Shown here: positions 10,313 through 20,006 of the stretch, piece after piece
How positions within the stretch are numbered: the stretch's first letter is position 1
How the letters are laid out: every line of letters starts with the position of its first letter
Assembly (NCBI RefSeq): GCF_045679555.1
Contig: NC_092093.1
Coordinates: forward strand, 58,836,066 to 58,900,065
DNA from: Salvelinus alpinus
Taxonomy: Eukaryota; Chordata; Actinopteri; Salmoniformes; Salmonidae
Reading direction: 5' to 3'
Length of the DNA stretch: 64,000 nt
Made by a program: the position numbers and the translations under genes
Notes under the pieces: generated by a model
Databases searched by the model: none
Told to the model about the DNA's origin: nothing
Seen by the model: only the letters and a program-made list of their open reading frames with translations

Positions 10313-12271
10313 GCCCCTGAGAGAAGAATGAAGAGGTTCCATTGTGTTCCTGTTCTTATCTAGGGGCCGTACAGAAGGTTATACAGACAGTTCCATCCCA
10401 TTCTGCGTGATTGCAACACACTCAAGTCATCCTTATAGTTCAGTGCCCTTTGTCCTGCTCCCTCCTCGGTAGCCTGCACCTGGGAACCAGCTTTTCTCCT
10501 GGGATGTGGCTTGTATTGTTTCCAGGAAGACGGGTGGGGTTGAGGGGTGAGAGAGGGGGGAGCAGGGGGGCAATTATCTATGTTCTCTCCCTGGATGAAG
10601 AGAGAAATAAAAAGATTCTCCTGGCTTACTCTCTCCCCTCCCTCTCTCTTTATTCACTATCTCGTTCTCTGTCTCTTGTTCCCTCTGATTAAACCACTTT
10701 ATCTTGGTCAGCTCTGTGTTCCGTTGTCCTGAAGGAGCAGATCTGGTTACCTCTTCTCTCCTCCTTCTTTCGCTCTCTCTTTCACTCTCTTTCTTCCGGT
10801 TCATTCCATGCTTTGCCTCCAGTTCCAAAGCCATACCAGCACCCATTTGTTATTGCGTTTAGGACTAATAGAAGTCTGCTATGCAGTAAAGAGACTGTAC
10901 GCTTCAGTAACTTCATGTCTGGTTTGGGTAATCAAAACCGCATAACATACAGCTGCAACATACACTGTTAATAACATTATTCGTTTAACCAAGAGTTCCT
11001 GGACACGGAATCTCAGCAAGTTTTTAATTTGCTGGAGACAATTTCAAATCGTAGGAAGCATATTCTATGTCTTGTAATCACAAAAACATTTGGTAAAATA
11101 TCTCATTAAGGGATATCCCTCTCATCCTTTACATTGGCTGGCTACGTGTCTTGCATAAATTCATCCTAGCACAGCAGACTTATGTGACACAAAAGGTGAG
11201 AACTACGCCCCCTTGTGGTAAGATGTCGGTATGGCCAAAATTCCCGAAACAGACAACTTCACCTGTGTTAACTAGATTACTAATTAGTCTTCTAGGGGAA
11301 CAAGTTATGACGGAAGAAAAGCTGCATGTATTATAGTTGACAAACAATGGCCTAACAAAATGTCAGAAATCATAATATGGCCTTCCAAATGTCGTAAATG
11401 AAAAGCAGAAATGCATTTAAATGAAGGGTGAAAGTATCCTAAACCAGCAGACTATAAATTCCACTGCGAAGTATCATCCAAAACAAATTATTATGGGATT
11501 ATTACAGTGGATCGAATTGCGCATATAGCCTACTTTTTGAAGTGATTTGTTTGACAATCAGATGAAAAAATCATCACACAATACCCGTGATATATGAAAC
11601 TGAGGCTGCACTGACCACAGTAAACGGGATAAGATGTTACATGCCACAGTATCCCGGCTAAAATTAGCATACAAGCTTTTTCGCATTATTGTAAACAGAA
11701 TACTTGAGTATTCCGGCTAATAACAGGATATTGGTGTTTATGTGAATGTAGTCAATGAGCTTGCCACGGAGAACCAAGAACATTGCAAAACATTGCTCTT
11801 ACAAACCAGCACCCTCGTCCATCCATGTTTTCAGGTTACCCTGAAAGATTGGAGCCATTATCACATCTTTTTACATGTTCATGCAGACATACACACACAC
11901 ACACACGTGTCGAAAACAATTTAACGTACAGTATCTCCTTTCAGAAGTTTTCTGGCCTCAACTTTCAAGGCAGGCTGTAATCTTTCTGCTATGGCGAGAG
12001 TCAAATTGATTTAGTCTTGTCTGCATATTTATATTCTAATTTGCATGGAGTATAAATCATTCAAACCAGACCCTAATCCTACTGGAATGACATCATTCCT
12101 TTCAGGAACTTTATCTGGTTTCTCTGGAACTCACTGGCTGAACACCCTGACTGTTTCTCCAGTTAATGTGTGATGTGTCTGGGTAAAACTCTGCCACTGT
12201 GAGCTACTGATTCACCAGGAAATGCATCACTTATTTGGCTTTTGTCGCACATGAGCCTTGAATCCTATGTG
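10313..12271. other. Unique-looking DNA with no recognised gene
   Basis: Mixed sequence including a CT-rich patch (10640-10800) and AT-rich DNA from 10860. There is a short CA run at 11890-11905. I find no splice-flanked open frame, SINE or transposon termini. Confidence 0.4.
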
Positions 12272-13000
12272 GGAGGTATTTATTTATTTTATTTAACCAG
12301 GTTTGTTGACTGACAACACATTCTCATTTACATCAGTCTGAACAACCGGGGGAATAGTTACAGGGGAGAGGAGGGGAGGTGAATGAGCTGGGGATGATTA
12401 GGTGGCCATGATGGTATGAGGGCCAGATTGGGAATTTATCCAGGACCCCGGGGTTAACACCACTACTCTTACGATAAGTGCCATGGGATCTTTCGTGATC
12501 ACAGAGAGTCAGGACACTAGTTTAACGTCCCATCCGAAAGACGGCACCCTACACAGGGCAATGTCCCCAATCACTGCCCTGGGGTATTGGGATACAGATA
12601 GTTTTTTAGACCAAAGGAAAGGGCTCTCGAGTGGCGCAGTGGTCTAAAGCACTGCATCTCAGTGCTAGAGGTGTAACTACAGACCTGGTTAGATTCCAGG
12701 CTGTTTCACAACCGGCTGTGATTGAGAGTCCCATAGGGCAGTGCACAATTGGCCCAGCGTCGTCTGGGTTAGGGCTTGACCGGGATAGGCCGTCAATGTA
12801 AATAAGAATTTGTTCTTAACTGACTTGTCCGGTTAAATGAAAAAGCATGCCTCCTACTGACCTTCCAGCAGCATCTGGTTTCCCATCAAGGTACTGACCA
12901 GGACCAACCCTGCTCCCATCCAGGGACTGACCAGGACCAACCCTGCTTAGCTTCAGAGCCAAGCCAGCAGTGGGATGCAGGGTGGTATGCTGCTGGCAGG
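12272..13000 (-). mobile_element. 5S rRNA-derived SINE (SINE3-like), split by a tRNA-SINE
   Basis: On the minus strand the head (13000 to about 12875) resembles 5S rRNA: CATACCACCCTG, then GAAGCTAAGCAGGGTTGG, then CTGGTCAGT and GATGGGA, in the order and spacing of the pol III internal promoter region. The body follows after an inserted SINE (12621-12844) and continues to a tail with TGTAAATGAGAATGTGTT and CCTGGTTAAATAAA (about 12325-12272). Part of the head is duplicated with a 33-bp period. It is a retroposon, not a functional 5S gene. Confidence 0.85.
12621..12844 (+). mobile_element. tRNA-derived SINE inserted in the 5S-SINE
   Basis: The head has a perfect A box (TGGCGCAGTGG at about 12632) and a degraded B box (GGTTAGATTCC near 12688). 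The body contains the conserved CCCATAGGGC and GCACAATTGGCCC motifs. The tail is TGTAAATAAGAATTTGTTCT followed by a diverged TTGTCCGGTTAAAT. It separates the two halves of the flanking 5S-SINE body, so it is the younger insertion. Confidence 0.9.
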
Positions 13001-13350
13001 TTATGGTGGGATACAAGAGGGGGCAATAAAATGTGTGTTCATTATGCATCAATAAGAACATGGACTGAAACAAGAGGGAGGAACAATCTGAATTCATCCA
13101 ATTCTAATTTTCTGTTGCAAAACGTTTGAAAACATTTTCTGTTGCATGTTCAGTATGGCACACAGTAGCAAAATGTTTTACAAAATTATTTACATCTGTG
13201 TTCTTATTGGGAAAGATCTGGTGGTAATGCCCTGATTCAAAACATTTTCCACCTGCTGAACAAGATCTTGAGGGCTGACATAAATCTCTTTAGTATCTCC
13301 ATGAACCAACATAATTTCCTCACTATGGTTTTACATGATAAGGAAGTGCT

Positions 13351-13508
13351 ATTTACATTTACATTTAAGTCATTTAGCAGACGCTCTTATCCAGAGCGAC
13401 TTACAAATTGGAAAGTTCATACATATTCATCCTGGTCCCCCCGTGGGGAATGAACCCACAACCCTGGCGTTGCAAGCGCCATGCTCTACCAACTGAGCCA
13501 CACGGGAC
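13351..13508 (-). mobile_element. tRNA-derived SINE with HpaI-type tail
   Basis: On the minus strand: GTGGCTCAGTTGGTAGAGCA (A box region), GGGTTCATTCC (B box, 13458-13448), a short body, then GTCGCTCTGGATAAGAGCGT and CTGCTAAATGACTTAAATG with an ATTTAC-type end. This tail differs from that of the SINE at 12621, so a different LINE partner is likely. The family name is by recognition. Confidence 0.85.
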
Positions 13509-13509
13509 A

Positions 13510-14290
13510 TTATGTCACCTTGAATTCAGATATTGTATCTTGACGGTGAGATATCCACCGTATCCACAATTTTTTACAGATATCCATGTAGGAATCCACA
13601 GTGATGAAATTGTCTGAAAAGTATAGTCAATTCCATCTTCTTACTCATCCTTGTCATTACAGATTTTCATGTGTACAAAGCTCACTCTCATTCTCCAATG
13701 TCTGAGTCTGACAGATCTCTCACTTTGTATCCAGAGGACATTTTAGTATTGATTTAGAACACCAAGGGGAGTCAATGTTCTTCATCCGTAGACTACATAA
13801 TTACATATGAAAATGTCACGGCATTGTGCCCCTGAACAATGTTGAAGTAGGTAAGCGGGATGACTAGGGTTTAAGCTGCTAATCACGCTCTTCCTTCCTG
13901 ACTGCCTGGACAGAAAACTATCTCAAGGACAAGATTGCATAACCAAGCAGTTTAAAACACCAATCCCAAAACAACATAATGACGTTTTAATTTCTCATCG
14001 GGCACTTGCACAGGAGGCACAATCAGGAATGTGCAGGAGGAGACTGTGGCCCTATTCCAATCCCTTTAAATCCAATATTAGTTCCTTCTTTCCTTGAGGA
14101 AATTGGGGGGAAAGCAATGGGGTGATAACCCACGTAGCTGAAAGAAGGATTCAAACAGGGCTTTTCACTTGCTCTAGCATACACAAGGCCGACTCATTTA
14201 GCTGTAACGTTCCCCTATTCTACATCAATTCCCCAGCAGAATGTCAACAAGCTGCCGTTTACAGTGGCGCTTTTCTGATGGAGAGCCTAT
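13510..14290. other. Unassigned DNA
   Basis: No convincing gene, RNA or transposon signature between the SINE and the tail of LINE copy C. Confidence 0.4.
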
Positions 14291-14514
14291 CTCAAATCAA
14301 ATCAAATCAAATCAAATCAAATTTTATTAGTCACATACACATGGTTAGCAGATGTTAATGCGAGTGTAGCGAAATGCTTGTGCTTCTAGTTCCGACAATG
14401 CAGTAATAACAACAAGTAATCTAACCTAACAATTCCACAACTACTACCTTATACACACAAGTGTAAAGGGATAAAGAATATGTACATAAAGATATATGAA
14501 TGAGTGATGGTACA

Positions 14515-14760
14515 GAACGGCATAGGCAAGATGCAGTAGATGGTATAGAGTACGGTATATACATATGAGATGAGTACTGTAGGGTATGTAAACATAAAGT
14601 GGCATAGTTTAAAGTGGCTAGTGGTACATGTATTACATAAAGATGGCAAGATGCAGTAGATGATATAGAGTACAGTATATACATATACATATGAGATGGG
14701 TAATGTAGGGTATGTAAACATTATATTAAGTGGCATTGTTTAAAGTGGCTAGTGGTACAT
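14515..14760 (-). repeat. 3' UTR tandem duplication of LINE copy C
   Basis: Two adjacent units of about 115-130 bp, joined near 14629, match the duplication in copy A. This supports a common, recent source element. Confidence 0.88.
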
Positions 14761-14837
14761 TTTTACATAATTTCCATCAATTCCCATTTTTAAAGTGGCT
14801 GGAGTTGAGTCAGTATGTTGGCAGCGGCCGCTAAATG

Positions 14838-17798
14838 TTAGTGGTGGCTGTTTAACAGTCTGATGGCCTTGAGATAGAAGCTGTTTTTCAGTCTCTCGGT
14901 CCCTGCTTTGATGCACCTGTACTGACCTCGCCTTCTGGATGATAGCGGGGTGAACAGGCAGTGGCTTGGGTGGTTGTTGTCCTTGATGATCTTTATGGCC
15001 TTCCTGTGACATCGGGTGGTGTAGGTGTCCTGGAGGGCAGGTAGTTTGCCCCCGGTGATGCGTTCTGCAGACCTCACTACCCTCTGGAGAGCCTTACGGT
15101 TGTGGGCGGAGCAGTTGCCGTACCAGGCGGTGATACAGCCCGACAGGATGCTCTCGATTGTGCATCTGTAGAAGTTTGTGAGTGCTTTTGGTGACAAGCC
15201 GAATTTCTTCAGCCTCCTGAGGTTGAAGAGGCGCTGCTGCGCCTTCTTCACAACGCTGTCTGTGTGGGTGGACCAATTCAGTTTGTCCGTGATGTGTACA
15301 CCGAGGAACTTAAAACTTTCCACCTTCTCCACTACTGACCCGTCGATGTGGATAGGGGGGTGCTCCCTCTGCTGTTTCCTGAAGTCCACAATCATCTCCT
15401 TTGTTTTGTTGACGTTGAGTGTGAGGTTATTTTCCTGACACCACACTCCGAGGGCCCTCACCTCCTCCCTGTAGGCCGTCTCGTCGTTGTTGGTAATCAA
15501 GCCTACCACTGTAGTGTCATCCGCAAACTTGATGATTGAGTTGGAGGCGTGCATGGCCACGCAGTCGTGGGTGAACAGGGAGTACAGGAGAGGGCTCAGA
15601 ACGCACCCTTGTGGGGCCCCAGTGTTGAGGATCAGCGGGGTGGAGATGTTGTTACCTACCCTCACCACCTGGGGGCGGCCCGTCAGGAAGTCCAGGACCC
15701 AGTTGCACAGGGCGGGGTCGAGACCCAGGGTCTCGAGCTTGATGACGAGTTTGGAGGGTACTATGGTGTTAAATGCTGAGCTGTAATCGATGAACAGCAT
15801 TCTCACATAGGTATTCCTCTTGTCCAGATGGGTTAGGGCAGTGTGCAGTGTGGTTGCGATTGCGTCGTCTGTGGACCTATTGTGTCGGTAAGCAAATTGG
15901 AGTGGGTCTATGGTGTCCGGTAGGGTGGAGGTGATGTGGTCCTTGACTAGTCTCTCAAAGCACTTCATGATGACGGAAGTGAGTGCTACGGGGCGGTAGT
16001 CGTTTAGCTCAGTTACCTTAGCTTTCTTGGGAACAGGAACAATGGTGGCCCTCTTGAAGCATGTGGGAACAGCAGACTGGGATAAGGATTGATTGAATAT
16101 GTCCGTAAACACACCAGCCAGCTGGTCTGCGCATGCTCTGAGGACGCGGCTGGGAATGCCGTCTGGGCCTGCAGCCTTGCGAGGGTTAACACGTTTAAAT
16201 GTTTTACTCACCTCGGCTGCAGTGAAGGAGAGCCCGCAGGTTTTGGTAGCGGGCCGTGTCAGTGGCACTGTATTGTCCTCAAAGCGGGCAAAAAAGTTAT
16301 TTAGCCTGTCTGGGAGCAAGACATCCTGGTCCGCGACGGGGCTGGTTTTCTTTTTGTAATCCGTGATAGACTGTAGACCCTGCCACATACCTCTTGTGTC
16401 TGAGCTGTTGAATTGCGACTCTATTTTGTCTCTGTACTGGGACTTAGCCTGTTTGATTGCCTTGCGGAGAGAATAGCTACACTGTTTGTATTCGGTCATG
16501 TTTCCGGTCACCTTGCCCTGGTTAAAAGCAGTGGTTCGCGCTTTCAGTTTCACGCGAATGCTGCCGTCAATCCACGGTTTCTGGTTTGGGAATGTTTTAA
16601 TCGTTGCTGTGGGTACGACATCGTCAATGCACTTCCTAATGAACTCGCTCACCGAATCAGCATATTCGTCCATGTTGTTGTTGGACGCAATGCGGAACAT
16701 ATTCCAATCCGCGTGATCGAAGCAGTCTTGAAGCGTGGAATCAGATTGGTCGGACCAGCGTTGAACAGACCTGAGCGCGGGAGCTTGTTGTTTTAGTTTC
16801 TGTTTGTAGGCTGGAATCAACAAAATGGAGTCGTGGTCAGCTTTTCCGAAAGGAGGGCGGGGGAGGGCCTTATATGCGTCGCGGAAGTTAGTATAACAAT
16901 GATCCAGGGTTTTACCAGCCCTGGTAGCACAATCGATATGCTGATAGAATTTAGGGAGTTTTGTTTTTAGATTAGCCTTGTTAAAATCCCCAGCTACGAT
17001 GAATGCAGCCTCAGGGTGTGTGGTTTCCAGTTTACAAAGAGTCAGATAAAGTTCGTTCAGGGCCATCGATGTGTCTGCTTGGGGGGGAATATATACGGCT
17101 GTGATTATGATCGAGGAGAATTCCCTTGGTAGATAATGCGGTCGACATTTGATTGTGAGGAGTTCTAGATCAGGTGAACAGAATGACTTGAGTTCCTGTG
17201 TGTTGTTATGATGATCACACCACGTCTCGTTAATCATAAGGCATACCCCCCCGCCCCTCTTCTTACCAGAAAGATGTTTGTTTCTGTCGGCGCGATGCGT
17301 GAAGAAACCAGCTGGCTGCACCGACTCCGTTAGCGTCTCTTGAGTTAGCCATGTTTCCGTGAAGCAGAGCACGTTGCAATCCCTGATGTCTCTCTGGAAT
17401 GTTACCCGTGCTCGGATTTCATCAACCTTATTGTCAAGAGACTGGACATTGGCGAGTAGTATGCTAGGGAGTGGAGCGCGATGTGCCCGTCTCCGAAGCC
17501 TGACCAAGAGACCGCTACGTTTGCCCCTTTTACGGCGTCGCATAGGGTCCCCGGCTGGGATCAGATCCATTGTATTGGGTGGAAGGCAAAACACTGGATC
17601 CGTTTCGGGAAAGTCATATTCCTGGTTATAACGATGGTGAGTTGACGTTAATCGTATATTCAGTAGTTCCTCCCGACTGTATGTAATGAAACCTAAGATT
17701 ACCTGGGGTACCGATGTAAGAAATAACACATAAAAAAACAAAATACTGCATATTTTCCAAGGAACGCGAAGCGAGGCGGCCATCTCGGTCGGCGCCAT
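14838..17798 (-). CDS. Intact LINE endonuclease/reverse transcriptase, 986 aa
   Basis: A single open frame starts at ATG 17798-17796 (MAPTEM) and ends at TAA before 14838. Endonuclease motifs are FTETWL (about residue 146), AGDFNKANL (about 269) and KADHDS (about 319). RT motifs are [33 protein letters not shown] (about 670), GAPQGCVLSP (about 729) and FADD (about 757). ESFKFLGVHI and a basic C-terminus ending IRLLNSHH follow. The predicted enzyme would prime reverse transcription from nicked DNA using the LINE 3' end. All key residues are present, so the copy is potentially active. A second ATG five codons in is an alternative start. Regulation is not visible because almost no leader precedes the ATG. 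Confidence 0.94.
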   Translation of the reverse strand: MAPTEMAASLRVPWKICSILFFYVLFLTSVPQVILGFITYSREELLNIRLTSTHHRYNQEYDFPETDPVFCLPPNTMDLIPAGDPMRRRKRGKRSGLLVRLRRRAHRAPLPSILLANVQSLDNKVDEIRARVTFQRDIRDCNVLCFTETWLTQETLTESVQPAGFFTHRADRNKHLSGKKRGGGVCLMINETWCDHHNNTQELKSFCSPDLELLTIKCRPHYLPREFSSIIITAVYIPPQADTSMALNELYLTLCKLETTHPEAAFIVAGDFNKANLKTKLPKFYQHIDCATRAGKTLDHCYTNFRDAYKALPRPPFGKADHDSILLIPAYKQKLKQQAPALRSVQRWSDQSDSTLQDCFDHADWNMFRIASNNNMDEYADSVSEFIRKCIDDVVPTATIKTFPNQKPWIDGSIRVKLKARTTAFNQGKVTGNMTEYKQCSYSLRKAIKQAKSQYRDKIESQFNSSDTRGMWQGLQSITDYKKKTSPVADQDVLLPDRLNNFFARFEDNTVPLTRPATKTCGLSFTAAEVSKTFKRVNPRKAAGPDGIPSRVLRACADQLAGVFTDIFNQSLSQSAVPTCFKRATIVPVPKKAKVTELNDYRPVALTSVIMKCFERLVKDHITSTLPDTIDPLQFAYRHNRSTDDAIATTLHTALTHLDKRNTYVRMLFIDYSSAFNTIVPSKLVIKLETLGLDPALCNWVLDFLTGRPQVVRVGNNISTPLILNTGAPQGCVLSPLLYSLFTHDCVAMHASNSIIKFADDTTVVGLITNNDETAYREEVRALGVWCQENNLTLNVNKTKEMIVDFRKQQREHPPIHIDGSVVEKVESFKFLGVHITDKLNWSTHTDSVVKKAQQRLFNLRRLKKFGLSPKALTNFYRCTIESILSGCITAWYGNCSAHNRKALQRVVRSAERITGGKLPALQDTYTTRCHRKAIKIIKDNNHPSHCLFTPLSSRRRGQYRCIKAGTERLKNSFYLKAIRLLNSHH

Positions 17799-17817
17799 TT
17801 TAACATTTTAACTCCAT

Positions 17818-18695
17818 GATGCCTACAGTCTAACCCCACATCAGAGCTCATATCTCTGTATGATACCTACAGTCTAACCCCACATCAGAGCTCATATCTC
17901 TGTATGATGCCTACAGTCTAACCCCACATCAGAGCTCATATCTCTGTATGATGCCTACAGTCTAACCCCACATCAGAGCTCATATCTCTGTATGATGCCT
18001 ACAGTCTAACCCCACATCAGAGCTCATATCTCTGTATGATGCCTACAGTCTAACCCCACATCAGAGCTCATATCTCTGTATGAGGCCTACAGTCTAACCC
18101 CACATCAGAGCTCATATCTCTGTATGATGCCTACAGTCTAACCCCACATCAGAGCTCATATCTCTGTATGATGCCTACAGTCTAACCCCACATCAGAGCT
18201 CATATCTCTGTATGATGCCTACAGTCTAACCACACATCAGAGCTCATATCTCTGTATGATGCCTACAGTCTAACCACACATCAGAGCTCATATCTCTGTA
18301 TGATACCTACATTCTAACCCCACATCAGAGCTCATATCTCTGTATGATTAGCCTACATGTCTAACCCCACATCAGAGCTCATATCTCTGTATGATGCCTA
18401 CAGTCTAACCCCACATCAGAGCTCATATCTCTGTATGATGCCTACAGTCTAACCACCACATCAAGGAGAGCTCATATCTCTGTATGATGCCTACAGTCTA
18501 ACCCCACATCAGAGCTCATATCTCTGTATGATGCCTACAGTCTAACCCCACATCAGAGCTCATATGTCTGTATGATGCCTACAGTCTAACCCCACATCAG
18601 AGCTCATATCTCTGTATGATGCCTACAGTCTAACCCCACATCAGAGCTCATATCTCTGTATGATGCCTACAGTCTAACCACACATCAGAGCTCAT
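17818..18695. repeat. 44-bp satellite, about 20 copies
   Basis: Units begin GATGCCTACAGTCTAACC and end ATATCTCTGTAT; I count a 44-bp period over about 878 bp. Variants include GATACC, a CCACA to ACACA change in several units, GAGGCC in one and two units with small insertions near 18345-18475. No open frame or RNA signature is visible. Confidence 0.96.
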
Positions 18696-19124
18696 AAAAA
18701 AAGTACGTTTTACTACAATGAACCCGGAACGAAGTCAGAGTTGTCTTTTATTGTGTCCTTGTTTGAGATGGTGTCAGTTTAGTCTGTCTCTGCTCCTCCT
18801 TTACCACACGGTACCTGGTCTCTCAATTTCACATGGTGTGTCAATTATGAAGAAAAGCTGGTTCCACATCAGTGGAGCTAGTAGCTACACAAGGAAATAT
18901 TTTTCTTCTGCATTGCTCTATAACTCTGCGGATGACAAAAACAGATGTGCTGTACTGTATCTGTCCTTCTGAATGAGTAAGATGCAACCACATGTAGTGG
19001 GATCCAGGGAGGGAGCAAGCAGCCTTAGTTGAATGGGGCACTTTGTGTATTCTGACGCAGTCCAAGTCCATGCATTTCCACCATCCTAGGATGTGCTTCA
19101 GCCATGCCCTTGTATTTCCCATGT
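18696..19124. other. Unassigned DNA
   Basis: Moderate-complexity sequence between the satellite and a MITE. No supported gene. Confidence 0.4.
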
Positions 19125-19132
19125 GTCTAGTT

Positions 19133-19296
19133 CAGGGTTTCTGAAACTCGTCCTCGGGACCCCAAGGTTAGTTTTTTTCCCGCTAGCACTGCACAGCGGA
19201 TTCAAATAATCAACTAATCCTCAGCTGTGTAGTGTTGGGGCAAAAACCACAACATGCACCCCTTGGGGTCCCGAGGACCGAGTTTGGGAAACGCTG
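19133..19296. mobile_element. hAT-type MITE, 164 bp
   Basis: The ends are inverted repeats: CAGGGTTTCTGAAACTCGTC on the left and the complement of GAGTTTGGGAAACGCTG on the right, continuing through CTCGGGACCCC / GGGGTCCCGAG. It is flanked by an imperfect 8-bp target duplication, GTCTAGTT (19125-19132) and GTCTAGGT (19297-19304). An 8-bp duplication and CAG-type ends indicate hAT mobilisation. It has no coding capacity. Confidence 0.85.
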
Positions 19297-19319
19297 GTCT
19301 AGGTACTGAAGCCATGTCG

Positions 19320-19650
19320 ACTGAGTGTACACAACATTAGGAACACCTTCCTTATATTCAGTTTTACCCCCTTTTGCCCTCAGAACAGCCTCAATTCGTC
19401 AGAGCATATCTACAAGGTGTGGAAAGCGTTCCACAGGGATGCTGGCCCATTTTGACTCCAATGCTTCCCATAGTTGTGTCAAGTTGGCTGGATGTCCTTT
19501 GGATGGTGGACCATTCTTGATATACACAGGAAACAGTTGAGTGTGAAAAACCCAGCAGCATTGCAGTTCTTGACACACTCAAACCGGTGCGCCTGGCACC
19601 TACTACCATACCCCTACTACCATACCCCATTCACACATACACGATCCATT
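19320..19650 (-). mobile_element. Tc1-like transposon remnant with partial transposase N-terminus
   Basis: The left end begins CTGAGTGTACACAACATTAG, a terminal repeat type familiar from fish Tc1 elements. The minus-strand frame at 19391-19630 contains [17 protein letters not shown], a helix-turn-helix like the Tc1 DNA-binding region. The catalytic domain and the right end are missing. Confidence 0.75.
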
Positions 19651-19786
19651 CCTTCTTCTTCTGGGTTTAATGGCCATTGGCATCCATTAGGTTGCATTAC
19701 CGCCTCCAACTGGATTATAATATAAATCCATTATACTTTGTGATACAAAACGGGAATTGGGAAAAGGAATTTAAAAAATATATATT

Positions 19787-20006
19787 CACTACTGGTCAAA
19801 AGTTTTAGAACACCTACTCATTCAAGGATTTTTCTTAATTTTGACTATTTTCTACATTTTAGAATAATAGTGAAGACATCAAGATTATGATATAACACAT
19901 ATGGAATCATGTAGTAAACAAAAGTGTTAATTATATTTTATATTTGAGATTCTTCAAATAGCCACCCTTTGCCTTGAAGACAGCTTTGCACACTCTTGGC
20001 ATATTC
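19787..20006. mobile_element. Tc1-family terminal fragment
   Basis: It starts CACTACTGGTCAAAAGTTTT and runs into the subterminal region with GGGTGGCTA-type complement and CACACTCTTGGCAT, then stops. Fragments of the same family, in reverse, lie at 28825-28974 and 43555-43696. No transposase domain remains. Confidence 0.8.

Larger units (their letters stand above)
14292..17798 (-). mobile_element. Full-length LINE copy C, CR1/Rex1-like
   Basis: Reading right to left: initiation region at 17798, one long ORF, a 3' UTR with the A-type duplication, an AATAAAA signal, and five to seven ATTTG repeats ending at 14292. It is oriented opposite to copy A, with 3' ends facing each other across about 10.8 kb. 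The 5' end lies within about 20 bp of the 44-bp satellite array. No clear target-site duplication is seen, which is common for this LINE group. Confidence 0.95.

Noticed and set aside
9746..10363. Ser/Pro-rich 205-codon frame
   Set aside because: Compositional artefact of the CT-rich tract; no splice or start support.
12860..13000. 5S rRNA gene
   Set aside because: The match is partial and duplicated, and continues into a SINE body and LINE-like tail.
14838..17798. Antisense open frames of 60-130 codons over the LINE ORFs
   Set aside because: They mirror the conserved sense codons and recur only because the LINE copies are similar.
17818..18695. CRISPR-like regular repeats
   Set aside because: Units are contiguous with no variable spacers, and the window is vertebrate.
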